From: Xenia sp. Carnegie-2017
Taxonomy: Eukaryota > Cnidaria > Anthozoa > Malacalcyonacea > Xeniidae
Assembly (NCBI RefSeq): GCF_021976095.1
Contig: NW_025813486.1
Coordinates: forward strand, 8,878,230 to 8,942,229
Direction of reading: 5' to 3'
Length of the DNA: 64,000 nucleotides
The position numbers and the translations under genes are program-made. Below, in pieces: positions 10,627 through 21,965 of this stretch. The notes below the pieces were generated by a model that saw nothing but the letters and a program-made list of their open reading frames with translations, did no database searches and was not told the origin of the DNA. Numbering within the stretch: position 1 is the first letter of the stretch; each line of letters opens with the position of its first letter.

Positions 10627-12890
10627 AAAAATTGTAAAATTAAGTTTATTGTCACGTTTCGTCTTTACTCAAGACATCTTCAGAAAAATAATAAATGGGA
10701 TGTGAAGACAAGATATTATATTTACAAAAAGGTGTTAAATTACTACTAAAGGAAGCGGTGTCGAATGATTTAATGAAAGAAATACTAAAGGAAATACTAA
10801 AGAATGATTTAATGAAAGAAATACTAAAGGAAGCGGTGTCGAATGGATACATGATAAGGAAGTTAGGAAGTGAAATAAAGGGAAATTAAAAGAGGTTAAG
10901 TGGAATGGAGTTTCCTTGTACATTAAGTGAAGGCTTGTGTTTATTGATGGGCTTTCATGAATGGAGTTCATAGTATCGTTGGAAGAGGATTATTTTAAAG
11001 AATCGTCTAAGTTGGGTGTGTGTCAGTTGTGTTGTATAAGCAAGGTATGCGATGATGCAGGGTGGGAAACTTGGTGGCCTGTAAGGGGGATATTCCCAAG
11101 TGCTCCGAAATCTGGTGTGTAGATGACGTGTGGTTCGACCCACATACGAGACGTTACAGCTTCGACGCGGATAAATGCTACTACAAGATCTCAGGAGGCT
11201 TGGGAATTTTGTCTTAAAGGGGAAGAAAGAAGAATACGTTGAGAAAGGTGGAAAACAAATTTAATGGATATATGTGGGAAGGCTGCAGCACAAAGGCTAT
11301 TGATTTATTGTGTGAATTGAAGGAGTTTATGCCGGTGAAAGGAAGACAGAAATAGATGGGCATTTGTGACCAGTCAAGACAGGTGGTTTAGGGGCAAAGG
11401 TGTTAAGGAAGCGACGTGTGATTTGGTCAATTATACGTGAAGGAAAACCGTTTTTGGTGAGTGACTTTCTGGTAAATTCGAGTTGTGTATGAAAATTTTC
11501 GTAAGTAGAGCAAAGATTGAAGATGTGGTGAAGTAAGCAAGAAACTAATGAAAGTTTGTAAGTAAGTGGGATGAAGCTGTGGAAGTTGGTGAAAAGGCCA
11601 GTGAAAGTAGGCTTGCGGTAGACGGAAGTGGTGAATTTTCCATTAGTACGAGAGATATCGATGTCAAGAAATGAGAGCTTTCTGTTTTGTTCGAATTCAG
11701 CTGTGAATGTGATTTTAGGGTGTTGTCGGTTCAAATAGTCAAGAAATAGAGGGGCGTGATCGGAGGAATGAAATAGTAAAAAACAGTCGTCAACGTAGCG
11801 TCGGTAAAGTAGTGGTTTGAATGAAGAAGGACATTTACTGAGCCAGGATTTTTCGTGAAAGGACATGAATATATCAGCAAAGAGAGGGCCCAATGGACTG
11901 CCCATAGCGACACCATCAATTTGCTGGTACATTTTTCCGTTAAAGATAAAGTGACAGTTCTTAACAGCTAGAGAGAGTAGTTTTTCAAATTCTGTTGCAG
12001 TGAGTCCGTTGAAGTACTGGTGGTTGTTAAAAATGCTTTTGGATATTATGTGGATGGTTTCGTCGACAGGTATGTTAGTAAATAGGGATACGACATCAAA
12101 ACTTGCAAGGACAACATTACTGGAGTTGATATCGCAGTTTAGGATTTCTTCAACAAGCGAAAAAGAGTCTATGATGATGAGGTTGCTTATAGTGAAGGGT
12201 TTTAGGAGTGGGATGAAAAACTTTGCCAGTTTATACGAATAGTGATTAATGGAGGAAAGAATGGGTCTGAGAGGGATGTTACATTTATGTATTTTAGGAA
12301 GGCCATATAATATACCTATTCGTGAACCAGTAGGGTAAAGTTCTTTGCAAGTTTCTTGGTCGATAGATTTGGCATCTTTCAACTTTTTAATAAGAACTTC
12401 CTTGATTTTCTCGTTGTAAAGTGACTTTGACTGGATCTCCATTCAGAGGTTGAAACTTTGTAGTGTCAGATAAGAGTGTGTCCATTTTCTTTGTGTAGTC
12501 GTCTTTGTTAAGTATTACGATGCCATTTCCCTGTCAGGTTTAGTGATGAGGATAGTTCTGTCGTTTTTAAATTATTTAAAATGTTCAAGTGCTTGTGAAT
12601 ATAGAAAAGGTGGTGGGCTGTAACTTCGGAAACCTGAGTGGGCAATGTCTTTTAATTTGCATTTGATCGAGTCTGGAAAAAATCCTGATGATTCATTAAC
12701 AGGTTCTCGTTTCAGACGGTTGTAGAGTTTTACAAAGGGTGTTAAGAAGGTGCAAATGTTTAACTTTTTCGGTGGGATGGAAAAGTTTAAGCCTTTTGAA
12801 AGGAATTCTTTCTCTCTGTCAGTAATGAGGCGGTTTGCGAAGTTGAACATCCCAATCGACCCTGATAAAGTGGTGTTCAACTTCTCCAAG
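10627..12890 (-). mobile_element. Penelope-like retroelement 1 (RT plus GIY-YIG), broken
   Basis: The minus strand encodes a PLE reverse transcriptase. 12889-12572 gives the N-terminal part (REKEFLSKGLNF, IPPKKLN, SIKCKLKDIAHSGFR). 12442-11327 is a 371-residue open frame with YGLPKIHK, LRPI, ASFDVVSLFTNIPV, GVAMGSPLGPLFADIF, YVDD and LSFLDIDI, so the catalytic YVDD is intact. Downstream (about 11190-10960) lies a GIY-YIG endonuclease remnant (GRTTRHLHTR, SEHLGISPL) split over two frames. Frame changes separate the parts. The tail at 10656-10683 has the hammerhead-like core. Members of this family retrotranspose with the GIY-YIG nuclease. Confidence 0.9.
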
Positions 12891-14690
12891 CACCTCGTGA
12901 CGAAAGAAATCCTTTCAAAGAGCTAACATCCCCGACACCAAACATTGCTACCTTAACGCCGCTGAAAAACTCTACAATAAATAAACGATCGGATGATAAT
13001 CGTCGGGTTTCGAACTCGATCAAATGCAGGTGGGCATTATCCTCGAACTCATACCTGCTATATTCACCGAAGACGAACATTGCAAATAATTTAAAACGAC
13101 GAACTATCTCATCACTAAACCTGACAAAGAACATCGTAATAACAACGAACATACGAAAATGGACACTTATCTGACGACAATTGAACCTCTGAATGAGATC
13201 AGTCAAATCACTTTAACGAGAAAAATGAAGTCTTTATTAAAAAGTTGAAAATATGCCAATCATCGACTTTGCGGGACTTTACTGATTCACGAATGGCATA
13301 TTATGGCCTTTCTAAAATACGCAAATGGCATTTCACTTCCGTGTCACTATTCGTATGAAACTGGCAATTTACCAATCCTCTAAACCTATAAACTTAACTG
13401 CTCATCATCATGGGCACTAACGTTGAAAATCTGGCTTTACGATATCAACTCGGCAATGTTGATCGCTTCTTTAGTACTGATGATAGTATCTATTTACTAA
13501 TGTGGGCGAAACCGTCACCAACCACCTCGAAAGCATTTAACAACCTGTATAACAGACTCGCAATTTTGAAAACACTCTACAGCTCGGTGAAACTGTGCTG
13601 GCAACGGAGAAAATGTGCCGGCAATTGATGGTGTCTATGAGCGTCGACCAGTAACGATATATTCGCTGTCCTTTTCACGAAAATCTGGCTCAATAAATGT
13701 AAGCTCATTCAAATGCTATTTTACCGACGCTGCGATGATGACCATTTTTTCATTCTCCGTCACGTCTCTTCTTGAATATCGCAACGAACTGGCCCTTACA
13801 TTGCATTCACGGCTAGTCGAACAGGCAGGCTCTGTTTTGACATCGTCTCGTGGATAATTCACCGCTTTCCGTGCACACTGCTTTTCGCTGGCCTTTTTTT
13901 AACTTCACATCCCGCTTTACTATGGCTTTCATTGGTTCTTATCTTTTTCTACTGCGAAAATTTTGTAACTCATTACCATCACTCTGCCAACGGTTTTTCC
14001 CTACTAGTGTTGAATCTGCGTCATTCATACAATTTCAAAGCCACTACAATTTGTTTGATCGCTATCTTCCGTATTTCTTCGCCGGCGCTTCATTCACTGC
14101 ACCAAATCAATAACGCTTTGTCGCTGCGGCCCACGCCATATCCATTAAGTTGTTTTCGCAAGCTCAACATGTCTCTTTCTTCCTTTCTTTGCCCGAGATG
14201 TTTTGTGTATATTTACCGAGTGTCGGCTTGCCTAATGGTCAGCAGGTCATCTGCACCGATTTCGAGATAACGAATATCCCCGCTTGAACGGCCCTGCCAT
14301 CTTGCTTTCATTAACACAACTGGACACACAACAGAACGACTTTAAAATAATCTCTCTTCCAACGATACTTATGTCTCCATTCATGAAAGCTGTCGTAACG
14401 CTTCACTTAATGTACTGGAAACTCCATTCCCTTAACCTCTTTTAATTTCTCTTTATTTCACTTCCTGGCTTCGCTTATCATGTATCCATTCCGCCTTCCT
14501 TTTAGTATTTCTTTTCATTAATCATTCTTTAGCATTTCCTTTATTTTCTTTCATTAATCATTCGACACCGCTTCCTTTAGTATAATTTAACACTTTAAAT
14601 ATAATATCTTGTCTTCATCCCATTTTCTGAAATGTCTTGATAAAGACGCAACGTGACAATAAATTTAATTTTACAATTTTTCTGGTCTAT
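12890..14690 (+). mobile_element. Penelope-like retroelement 2, heavily decayed
   Basis: Opposite orientation to PLE 1 and homologous to it. The first part (about 12900-13200) matches the N-terminal region (SIKCR and a TKPDKE-like stretch). The tail at 14400-14660 matches 10680-10960 reverse-complemented nearly base for base in long blocks, including the repeated TTTCATTAATCATTC units and the terminal ACGTGACAATAAATTTAATT. The coding part is riddled with changes and no long open frame remains. Together with PLE 1 it forms a head-to-head pair meeting at about 12890. Confidence 0.75.
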
Positions 14691-14776
14691 TTCTATGGCT
14701 CTAATCAGAACTTTATGTTGGGCATTAATTTTTATCACACGAATTTGATTTCCGCTGGGCAAGTCTCTCGCTACAA

Positions 14777-14789
14777 TAGTTTCAGATTA
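14777..14789 (+). repeat. 13-bp direct repeat right of the PLE block
   Basis: TAGTTTCAGATTA, identical to 10613-10625. About 90 bp separate it from the recognisable PLE 2 tail. Confidence 0.5.
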
Positions 14790-17616
14790 CTTTTGAAGAA
14801 GCAATACGAAAGTGCTATAAAAAAATTGTGAGATATGCACTTTAAAAATTTAGGCTAATCAGGAAAAGTTAAACTTTCTTAATTTTTTTATACGCCTTCT
14901 TTACTAAATTGCCTTTTTCTTTATAAATTTAAACCTTTTACAACAGTAAAGTGTAAGTTTATTGGAAATAGCTATAGTTCGAAAATCACGATTTTCGTGA
15001 AAACGAAGCTGAAGGCCCCAAAACTTGCCTATATAACAACAATTTTTGAAATCAGTGCCTCAATATTAATCTATTTTAGTTCAATGGACTTTACGGCCAT
15101 TATAAATTGTTTACATTCCTTTTTCCGAAGAAATGTATTTAAAGACAAAAAATGCCCTTTTTCCTGTTGGACCACCCTTTTTCAGCCCTTTAAAACCGCC
15201 TTTTAGTGCCCCTTTCAAATACCCTTTAATAGTATATCCTTCTCAATACCTTTCCTATACCCTTTTTAATACTCCCTTTTCACACTTAATTCATTTATAC
15301 ATTGTAGGTACTGTCCTTTGTAATCACATCAAATTGTAGCTTCGTATCATCCAAGCTAGAATCATGAAGCGGAACCCGTTGTTTTTACTTTTAAGAATAT
15401 AATGAAAACTATGGAGTGTTAATCTTGTACATTAAATCAGAAACTGGCTTTGCTCTAATTACAATAGCGTACAACACCGCAAAGTTAGACAAAGGTTACA
15501 CCAAGTGAGCTGTTTCTCGGAAAAAGAGCAAGTACAAAATTGAACGTGTGAAGATCTTCTCTGGCAGAATCGGTGATAGAAAGATCAATTTCCAAAGAGA
15601 AAAAGATTTGGCAGTTCGAGATAGGTGATATGATTATGGTTCGAGGTTACAGAAAGAATACAAACAAATAATCGTAGATTTGGAGAGTTGCACTTGAAAA
15701 ATTAGGATAAGTCACTAGCACAGTTCAACTTGGCAGTATTCAGTGTAAACGAAATGATATTTTTATCAGATGGCTAAATATAATATTAGTACTATAATCA
15801 TACATCATAATTTCCATCTACAAACATCCATATACATTTAACATCCCTTTTTTACAGATTAAATTTGTTAGAACATTTAACATATGGACAAAATCAAAAA
15901 TGGGTATTGCAAAAACAAAGTCACTGCCAGTAAAGTTATATATCAAACATTCAGAACTAAAGTATGGTTGCCTAAACTACATTTAGTTATAAGGAGAGTA
16001 CTCAAGTTAGTCAGAATGGTAATAATCGAGAAATTAATAACTGCAGACTTATTGCTTAACTGCTTTAAGTAGAATGTAAACATCATGACTTGAACATGTT
16101 TATCATCACATGATGAAATGATGATCTACCCTGCAAATGCATCGCCAAATATATGACCTATCGGTAGACAAACATTCATAACTTAATCTACAAATAATAG
16201 CATAAATATTCATAAATATAATTTAAGTCATATTTACACAGTGGGAGTCTTATTATTGTCGTAAAGAGTGTGGTTTTCCACATTTACTTATTACTGTACT
16301 GGTCAAACTTCAGCATGGGTGGCATAAATAATACACAACAGCTGTTATAGAGATTGTTTAAACATACTAAATGATATCTTGCAAATGCAGATTGAGCAGT
16401 CACATAAATTTTATATACAATTTACTAACTTGCCTAAAATGATAAACACAACAATTCTTAGTGACTATCATGATTCATTCATTTGACTTATCGCTTAAGT
16501 TAGGCAAAACGTAGGCCAATGAACACACACAATTTATAAAACACATTGAATAAGTAAGCCTCCGGATAATGCCAATTGTGCAAAATTTGTCAAAATCAGG
16601 CGAAATGAGTATATTCCTGTCAAAAAGCTAGATCGTCTAGTGAAGTTAGGCAAAAGTTGGCTTCTCTCTGCAAATCAACAGCAGAGCTATTACTAAATTA
16701 ATTAGTAACTGGCCTGCAAACATTATAACAATTAACTTACAAGTTTTTTGCTCTAGTATCTGTATAGTGTAAAATCTAACTGAGATTTTAGGAATTTCAC
16801 GATTGGCAAGTTCCTTCCCCTTGATCCGCCTCTGATTTCACTATTAAAAAAGTAAACAAAAATTGAGTTGGAAATTAACTATAAAAGTATGCTCGCATTG
16901 AGGTCATTTAAATAAGAGAAATATCCCAATTTGGCTTGTAAACAGATTAAATGGGACCCGCAAGTAGTTTATAATGATTCACTATGTTTTGTCAAACAAC
17001 TTAAAGCAATTAACATGTAAAATTTCGATCAATGAATCATCATAGAACTACATCGATATGGTCGCGCAAATTGCGATTGTACTTGTTTACATAAACGTAC
17101 ACAGCAAGCAATTAAAATTATGTTGGAGAATATTAAGGCTTTCAGTTGTGTAGTCGGGCAATTTGTCGTACAATTACGAGGCATAACCAAAGTACGTGGT
17201 AGTTTATTTAATATTTGGGAATAAGCTAACACTTCCGGCATTCTTTGAATTTTAGGCGAGTCGCCAACGCCAAACATTTATTACATTTATACTTACTAGT
17301 CCGAAATAATACATCCAGATTAATTATAATACAATCAAATAAATATGATTAAAATGCGACTTACATTGCAACCATTTTGTTGTTAACAATACACAGCGCT
17401 GTTGTTATAAAATGTTTCAAAAATAGTTCTGAGCTTTTCTCCTTGCTTTTTTTACGATAAAAAACATTTAAGTAAATTAATCCTAGTAAATGTTTTCAAA
17501 ATTCATGTTTTATGACTAAATCACAGAACTTGCACTTTCAAGTTGACGACGGGAAGATGAACATAACGTTAACTAATTCTACCACAATTTCGTAAAAGTA
17601 CTATTGCTAAGGAGCA
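14790..17616. other. No recognised gene
   Basis: AT-rich intergenic DNA. It includes a pyrimidine-rich stretch with many CCCTTT units (15150-15290). Short open frames (for example minus 17029-17277) show no known motif. Confidence 0.5.
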
Positions 17617-17743
17617 ATTAATATACACGACAAGTTTTTTAAAATAGACATGTTTCAACATCTCATGATGGCATCTTGATGAAGATGGCATCATGAGATG
17701 TCGGAACATGTCTACTTAAAAAAAAACTTGTTGTGCATATTAA
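17617..17743. repeat. Palindromic PLE-tail element with hammerhead-like core
   Basis: An inverted repeat of about 60 bp per arm with almost no spacer. The left arm starts TTAATATACACGACAAGTTT and the right arm ends ACTTGTTGTGCATATTAA. The right arm contains TGATGAAGATGGCATC, ATGA and GATGTCGGAAC, i.e. a CTGAnGA-like / stem / GAAA-like layout. The same family as 5346-5400 and 41660-41705, here as two copies in mirror orientation. Confidence 0.75.
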
Positions 17744-17806
17744 TTCTACCACACTACATAGTAAAATCATCAATACGTAAAATTCACCAAACACGGCAGA
17801 ATACAT

Positions 17807-17881
17807 CCAGACACGCGTGTGTAGTTTTTCGAGATTCTCTCGCGTAGTAATAATTGATTGTGAGAACACACGCGTGTCTGG
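17807..17881. repeat. Short perfect inverted repeat (16 bp arms)
   Basis: CCAGACACGCGTGTGT at 17807-17822 and its exact reverse complement at 17866-17881, 43 bp apart. Could be a tiny MITE remnant or a cruciform. No target duplication is evident. Confidence 0.6.
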
Positions 17882-18389
17882 GGTAAAATTCCTGCCTGGC
17901 ACTTCATTAACAACAGTTTTTAGGGTTTTGTATTACAGGTAGCGCTCAATGTATTTTAGTTCAACGATTTGACTTCGCTTGACAGCAGGCAAAACGTTTT
18001 ATAGGATGCAATAACAAAAATTTTGGATGTGTCAAAACTGTTGAGGCATAACTGGCAATCGTGAAGCAATATGAATTGGAAACAACGGCCTTTTGGTTTT
18101 GGAAGAGAGGCAAGGACTGTGCCCCCCCCCCACTATTGAAGTTTTATTCTCCGAGTTCAAGAGCGTTTGAGATTATCAAAATTCATATGGTAAAAACATT
18201 GACAAAGTTACTTTTTCCATTAAGGATTTTCACGAATGACTAAAATTGATTAAGAAAGCTTTCATTTAGAATTTACGGGACAAAGACAAAAGTCGTACCG
18301 CAAAAAGGATTTAATGTTGAAGCACGGAAAATTTGTTGCTTCCGTACAATGGAATCATTGAAAAGCTTCAACATTTATAAAGGTATTAA

Positions 18390-18525
18390 TAGATAGCCCG
18401 CAGCTATGGTGCCTTGTCAATTAGTTTCCAGTCCGTGAAAATAAACTGGGCGCGCGGGTGTCAACCGGAAACAGAGTAAGATTGCTTGTGACTGGTTTAT
18501 TTGATGAATGGGAAATGAGGTAAGG
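18390..18525 (+). repeat. Left inverted repeat of a candidate 6.4-kb element
   Basis: Matches the reverse complement of 24641-24789. Shared blocks include TAGATAGCC.GCAGCTATGG, TTTCCAGTC, GGGCGCG and TGTCAACCGGAAAC. It sits just upstream of the ORF at 18637. Confidence 0.65.
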
Positions 18526-18636
18526 GATTATTTAAAAGGAAAGATTGCTTGTTATTAGTAAAAGAATATTAGTATTATTTCATTCCTTGCCGATATAGAA
18601 AAGAGCTTACGATTTCATACTAGTTTTCTTCTTACA

Positions 18637-19044
18637 ATGAAAACGGTTTTAAAGGTTGACATTAAAATAGCAAAGAAATTTAAGGAAACATTTTATATTG
18701 ACGGAGAGCACAAGGCGATAGGTGAACGTCATAAAATTATACAAGATAAATTGTTAAAGTGCTATGCCAAAGGAATAGGGTACATAATATCAAGTCTTGT
18801 TGCTAAAGACTGTTATGGCTGCAATGTAAATCCCCCTTCACAAAGACGCTATGAATGTTTAATGATGCTGAACAATGAAAGAATACTAATTTACTTTGAT
18901 AATGCTAAATTGGAAATTGATGAAGAAGATGTGATGAAATCGTTCTTCGCCAGTTTAAGTGACCTTAATCCTAAAGTAAACGGACTTGAATTGATCAAGT
19001 ATACTTGCAAAGACTGGAGAATTATATTTGTGACGAAGCAATAA
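18637..19044 (+). CDS. Unrecognised 135-residue protein with CxxC motif
   Basis: An uninterrupted single-exon frame beginning MKTVLKVDIKIAKKF. A conserved-looking core reads AKDCYGCNVNPPSQRRYECL, followed by a YFDNAK stretch and an acidic segment (EIDEEDVM). The CYGC pair plus a later Cys could bind a metal. I recall similar small Cys-containing proteins with an HPSQ-like motif in cnidarian genomes but cannot name the family. The start is the first Met after an AT-rich leader. It lies 110 bp inside the left inverted repeat, so it may be a protein of the candidate TIR element rather than a host gene. Unlike its neighbours it is not broken. Confidence 0.5.
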   Translation: MKTVLKVDIKIAKKFKETFYIDGEHKAIGERHKIIQDKLLKCYAKGIGYIISSLVAKDCYGCNVNPPSQRRYECLMMLNNERILIYFDNAKLEIDEEDVMKSFFASLSDLNPKVNGLELIKYTCKDWRIIFVTKQ

Positions 19045-20190
19045 GACAAACTGAAACATGAGACAATGAGCTTTTTGAATAAGATTTATTAATCTTTTGC
19101 ATTCTTAAGTATTCAAGCGATTAGTGAAGCTCACCATATGAATACTATAAAAATAAAAGTCACCAAAAATAAAAAATACTTCCTTCGTGAAACTTGGAAC
19201 AATAATTCAACAATATTCGATAGATGAGCATGCGGTTATAAGTATCATCGGTAATTCCCCTTGTTAATTTCAGAATGTTTAATTCTTATAAAATATAGAA
19301 AACCGGTATAGATCACCGACTAAAAATATCAAAAGTTGTAAAATTTTAATTAACTCTGCTTAATGAATGGTTGACAAAAACAGAAATATTGATTGCGTGT
19401 GTCTATTGTGGGAAAGAGAACTTGCCCAATCCTGCCACTGCCTAAACGGAATTTGCATATTTTAATTTATTGACTGTCCGATACTTTAAAAAAGAGAAAA
19501 ATCGTACCCTTTAATCAGCAGTATTGTTTGCTATAAAAAGCTAAATTATCTCAACAACTTTTATTAGTTGTGGTTAATGAAAATAAATCAATGTCAGCGC
19601 TATATGCATGCAGCTATTATGTAAAAATTAATTAGTCATCGCTGTCAAATCTCTCAGCGTCATAAAAATTGTTGTAAATTTCGTTAATCTTTTTTTTCGC
19701 GCGATATTGCTAATTCCGTCTTATGTGTATGAGAAAGGAGTTTGATCTGCTTTAGTCTTGAGATATTTGAATGCTTTTTTGTATAAAACAATCATCTCTT
19801 CGATGGATGAACTGATTTCATTTTTAAGCATGATCTCGAATGCTTAACTTCAATATTTTGCGCACGCGCTGTATACTTGGCTGATGCTTATTATATTTTA
19901 AAATAAAAAAGATAGAAACGGAAACCATTATAAAGAATTTCGTTGCATATAGAGGTTTTTTCACACGAAAACAGTTCATTTTAATTTATTCAACATTAAA
20001 GCATTAACATAACAAAAAGGTTCTCATAACAAAAATTCGTTGATCACTGTTAATTATCTTCATTATTGACAGTGTCAGTAAATTCTTTTGATAGTCTGTT
20101 AACAAGGAACTTTCTCTTGTCAACGGCTGCTTCCATAGCTTCATGTAGATAAGAGTCCCTACTAAGGATCAATTATCAATGAGAATCTTA
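19045..20190. other. No recognised gene
   Basis: AT-rich spacer between the 135-residue ORF and the LINE fragment. Confidence 0.5.
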
Positions 20191-20199
20191 CTTCGGAGT

Positions 20200-20440
20200 A
20201 TCATTTTAAACACATGCGGGGCATTAAGTCGTGTCTCCCACTAAGCGCTAGGATAACTTTCTTTAATTCTTTTGTTCTGCCTCTTTTTGACTACGGCGAT
20301 ATAATATGGGGAGACCGGGGCAACGCTACACTTATGATAGAGCTACAGATCCTTCACAAGAAGGCTGCGCGAATCATTTTAGATCTTCCCCCTACTGCTT
20401 CTGCGAGCGATGAGCCATTGCTCATTAGGTCATAAGGCCA
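20200..20440 (+). mobile_element. LINE reverse transcriptase C-terminal fragment (CR1/Jockey-like)
   Basis: An open stretch with LPLSARITFFNSFVLPLFDY, IIWGD, LQILHKKAARIILD and ASDEPL. This is the region just after the RT palm in CR1/Jockey-type LINEs (LYxSxxxPxxxYGxxxWG followed by LQxxQxKAxRxI). No upstream RT motifs were found, so it is a short 5'-truncated fragment, presumably inserted in the 18390-24789 element. Confidence 0.7.
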
Positions 20441-20861
20441 ATAAAGGTTCAATCTTAACTGATGCTATTACTATTATGAATATCTGTATGATGTTGAGTA
20501 GGCTCGTGTTAGTCATGAAACATGAGCCTTTCAGCAAGTGCTTTTCAGGCTGTTATAAGTGGTTTTGAGCAAGTGCTCATCTTTGTATTAGGTGGTATAG
20601 ACCTTGTTTCTCCTTTTTAGATACAATTTCCCATTTTTTTTATAAATGCGTTCGTCAAAGAACAATACACTTACAACTGAAAGCGAAGTATGATATATAA
20701 AAATTTTACATCAGTCAAAGAAATTACACTGCAGATTTACAGCTACTATCAACAAAATAAAAAAGATATTGAAAAAAAGGAGGAATTTTTGTCTTTGTAT
20801 AAATTAACATCAACTCTACCCAAGTTGCATTTAACAGATTTTCAAAGTATATCTTCTGAGA

Positions 20862-21165
20862 TTAAGAAGGTTCAAGGTACTTAAGAAATTTGAAGGCTTC
20901 TGATAAACCATTCCACACATGTTCTCGATTGATAAAATTCAGTGCATGATCAACAAATAGGAACCATCGATCTTCCTCAGTCAACATTTTCAAACAGTTC
21001 TCATAATCTGTCTAAGGTTCAGGTGGATTTTTATGGTTTTCAGATATTTGTAAATCTTTAATCTTTTTCCTGAGAAATTCCACAACAATCAAGTTTATAT
21101 GATCGCTGTGATCAATCTTTTCTACTTTTACTGTGTCAGCATACATTTGGTCAAACAGGTGTGCC
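20862..21165 (-). pseudogene. C-terminal exon of an unrecognised gene
   Basis: Reads from an acceptor-like AAATAG at 21166 through about 100 codons to a TAA, with one internal TAG. Residues include AHLFDQMYADTVKVEKIDH, EFLRKKIKDLQIS, MLTEEDRWFLFVDHALNFI and VWNGLSEAFKFLKYLEPS. Codon use looks coding. No family recognised. A second open stretch on the same strand (21437-21646, with GKWHGQDQRLLAVFS and VNWKTLIIDFMQDFEQMH) ends at the Kolobok insertion, and the gene may continue on the far side (24387-24610). Confidence 0.45.
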
Positions 21166-21436
21166 CTATTTCTTTTTTATTTTCAATCTCCATTCAATAA
21201 ACCAAAGCACAACAGCAACAGTCAAAGTAAACAGTATTTTCGAAAATGACCTTCAAGTATAAACTCGTTCAACTAATAAATGAACAACGAGTGATTTCGG
21301 GTGTTTTATTAGATAAGGTAAAAGATTTACATTTCCACCTATTAACCAGGACTTCCGGTTTCCTCTGTAACTATACAGTATACGTATATTTATCACTGCG
21401 ACAAAAAAGGCCAATTAAAATTCAACTTGAGATTTA

Positions 21437-21646
21437 AATAATTGAGCTATATACAAGTGCATTTGTTCAAAGTCTTGCATGAAGTCTATTATCAATGTTT
21501 TCCAGTTTACTCCAACCTTATGATAGCCTTTGTTGTTTGAATGCCATAGTACATCTTTACACTTTTTCCATCGTAATGCCTGCTTAACGGAAAAGACAGC
21601 AAGCAGCCTTTGGTCTTGTCCGTGCCACTTTCCACTTAAACCAACT
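21437..21646 (-). pseudogene. Open segment of an unrecognised gene cut by the Kolobok-like insertion
   Basis: About 70 codons on the minus strand, rich in Lys/Trp (VKQALRWKKCKDVLWHS, GYHKVGVNWKTL). Its 5' side abuts the TTAA at 21647-21650 where the transposon inserted. Product unknown. Confidence 0.35.
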
Positions 21647-21650
21647 TTAA

Positions 21651-21870
21651 AGGAGTAGTCAGACCTTAACACAACTTGAACTCAAATGAAAGTGTATATT
21701 GTTCTTACCTCTCTTGCGAAATCCTAGGTTTCTAATTCAAATTTAACTCGAGAAATAATGCCTTAAATGTGTGCATTTTTTGCCTCTTGTTCGATCGCCA
21801 TTGTGTACAAGCGAAGCCGCAGTGCAACAGCGGTTTTTCGACTTTACGTCACTGCGCGGTGATCGTTGTC
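21651..21870 (+). repeat. Left TIR of the Kolobok-like element
   Basis: About 220 bp matching 24160-24382 reverse-complemented. Shared landmarks: AGGAGTAGTCAGAC, GAAAGTGTATATTGTTCTTA, GAAATCCTAGGTTTCTAATT, CTTGTTCGATCGCCATTG and CAACAGCGGTTTTTCG. Confidence 0.85.
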
Positions 21871-21965
21871 AACATTGGACAAAATATATAAGCAAAAGTA
21901 GAAATTAGGCATAAGCATATTCATAGTTGCATTTTATTTTCTAAGTTTTTATATTATTTTGAGCA

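Noticed and set aside
12000-12242. Plus-strand open frame within PLE 1
   Set aside because: Antisense shadow of the long minus-strand RT frame 12442-11327.
13850-14270. Overlapping plus-strand frames rich in Phe/Ser
   Set aside because: They fall in the decayed PLE 2 body and do not follow its RT motifs in frame.
17029-17277. Minus-strand frame starting MFGVGDSPKIQRMPEVLA
   Set aside because: Plausible codons but no motif, no splice partner and no homologous copy; kept out for lack of support.
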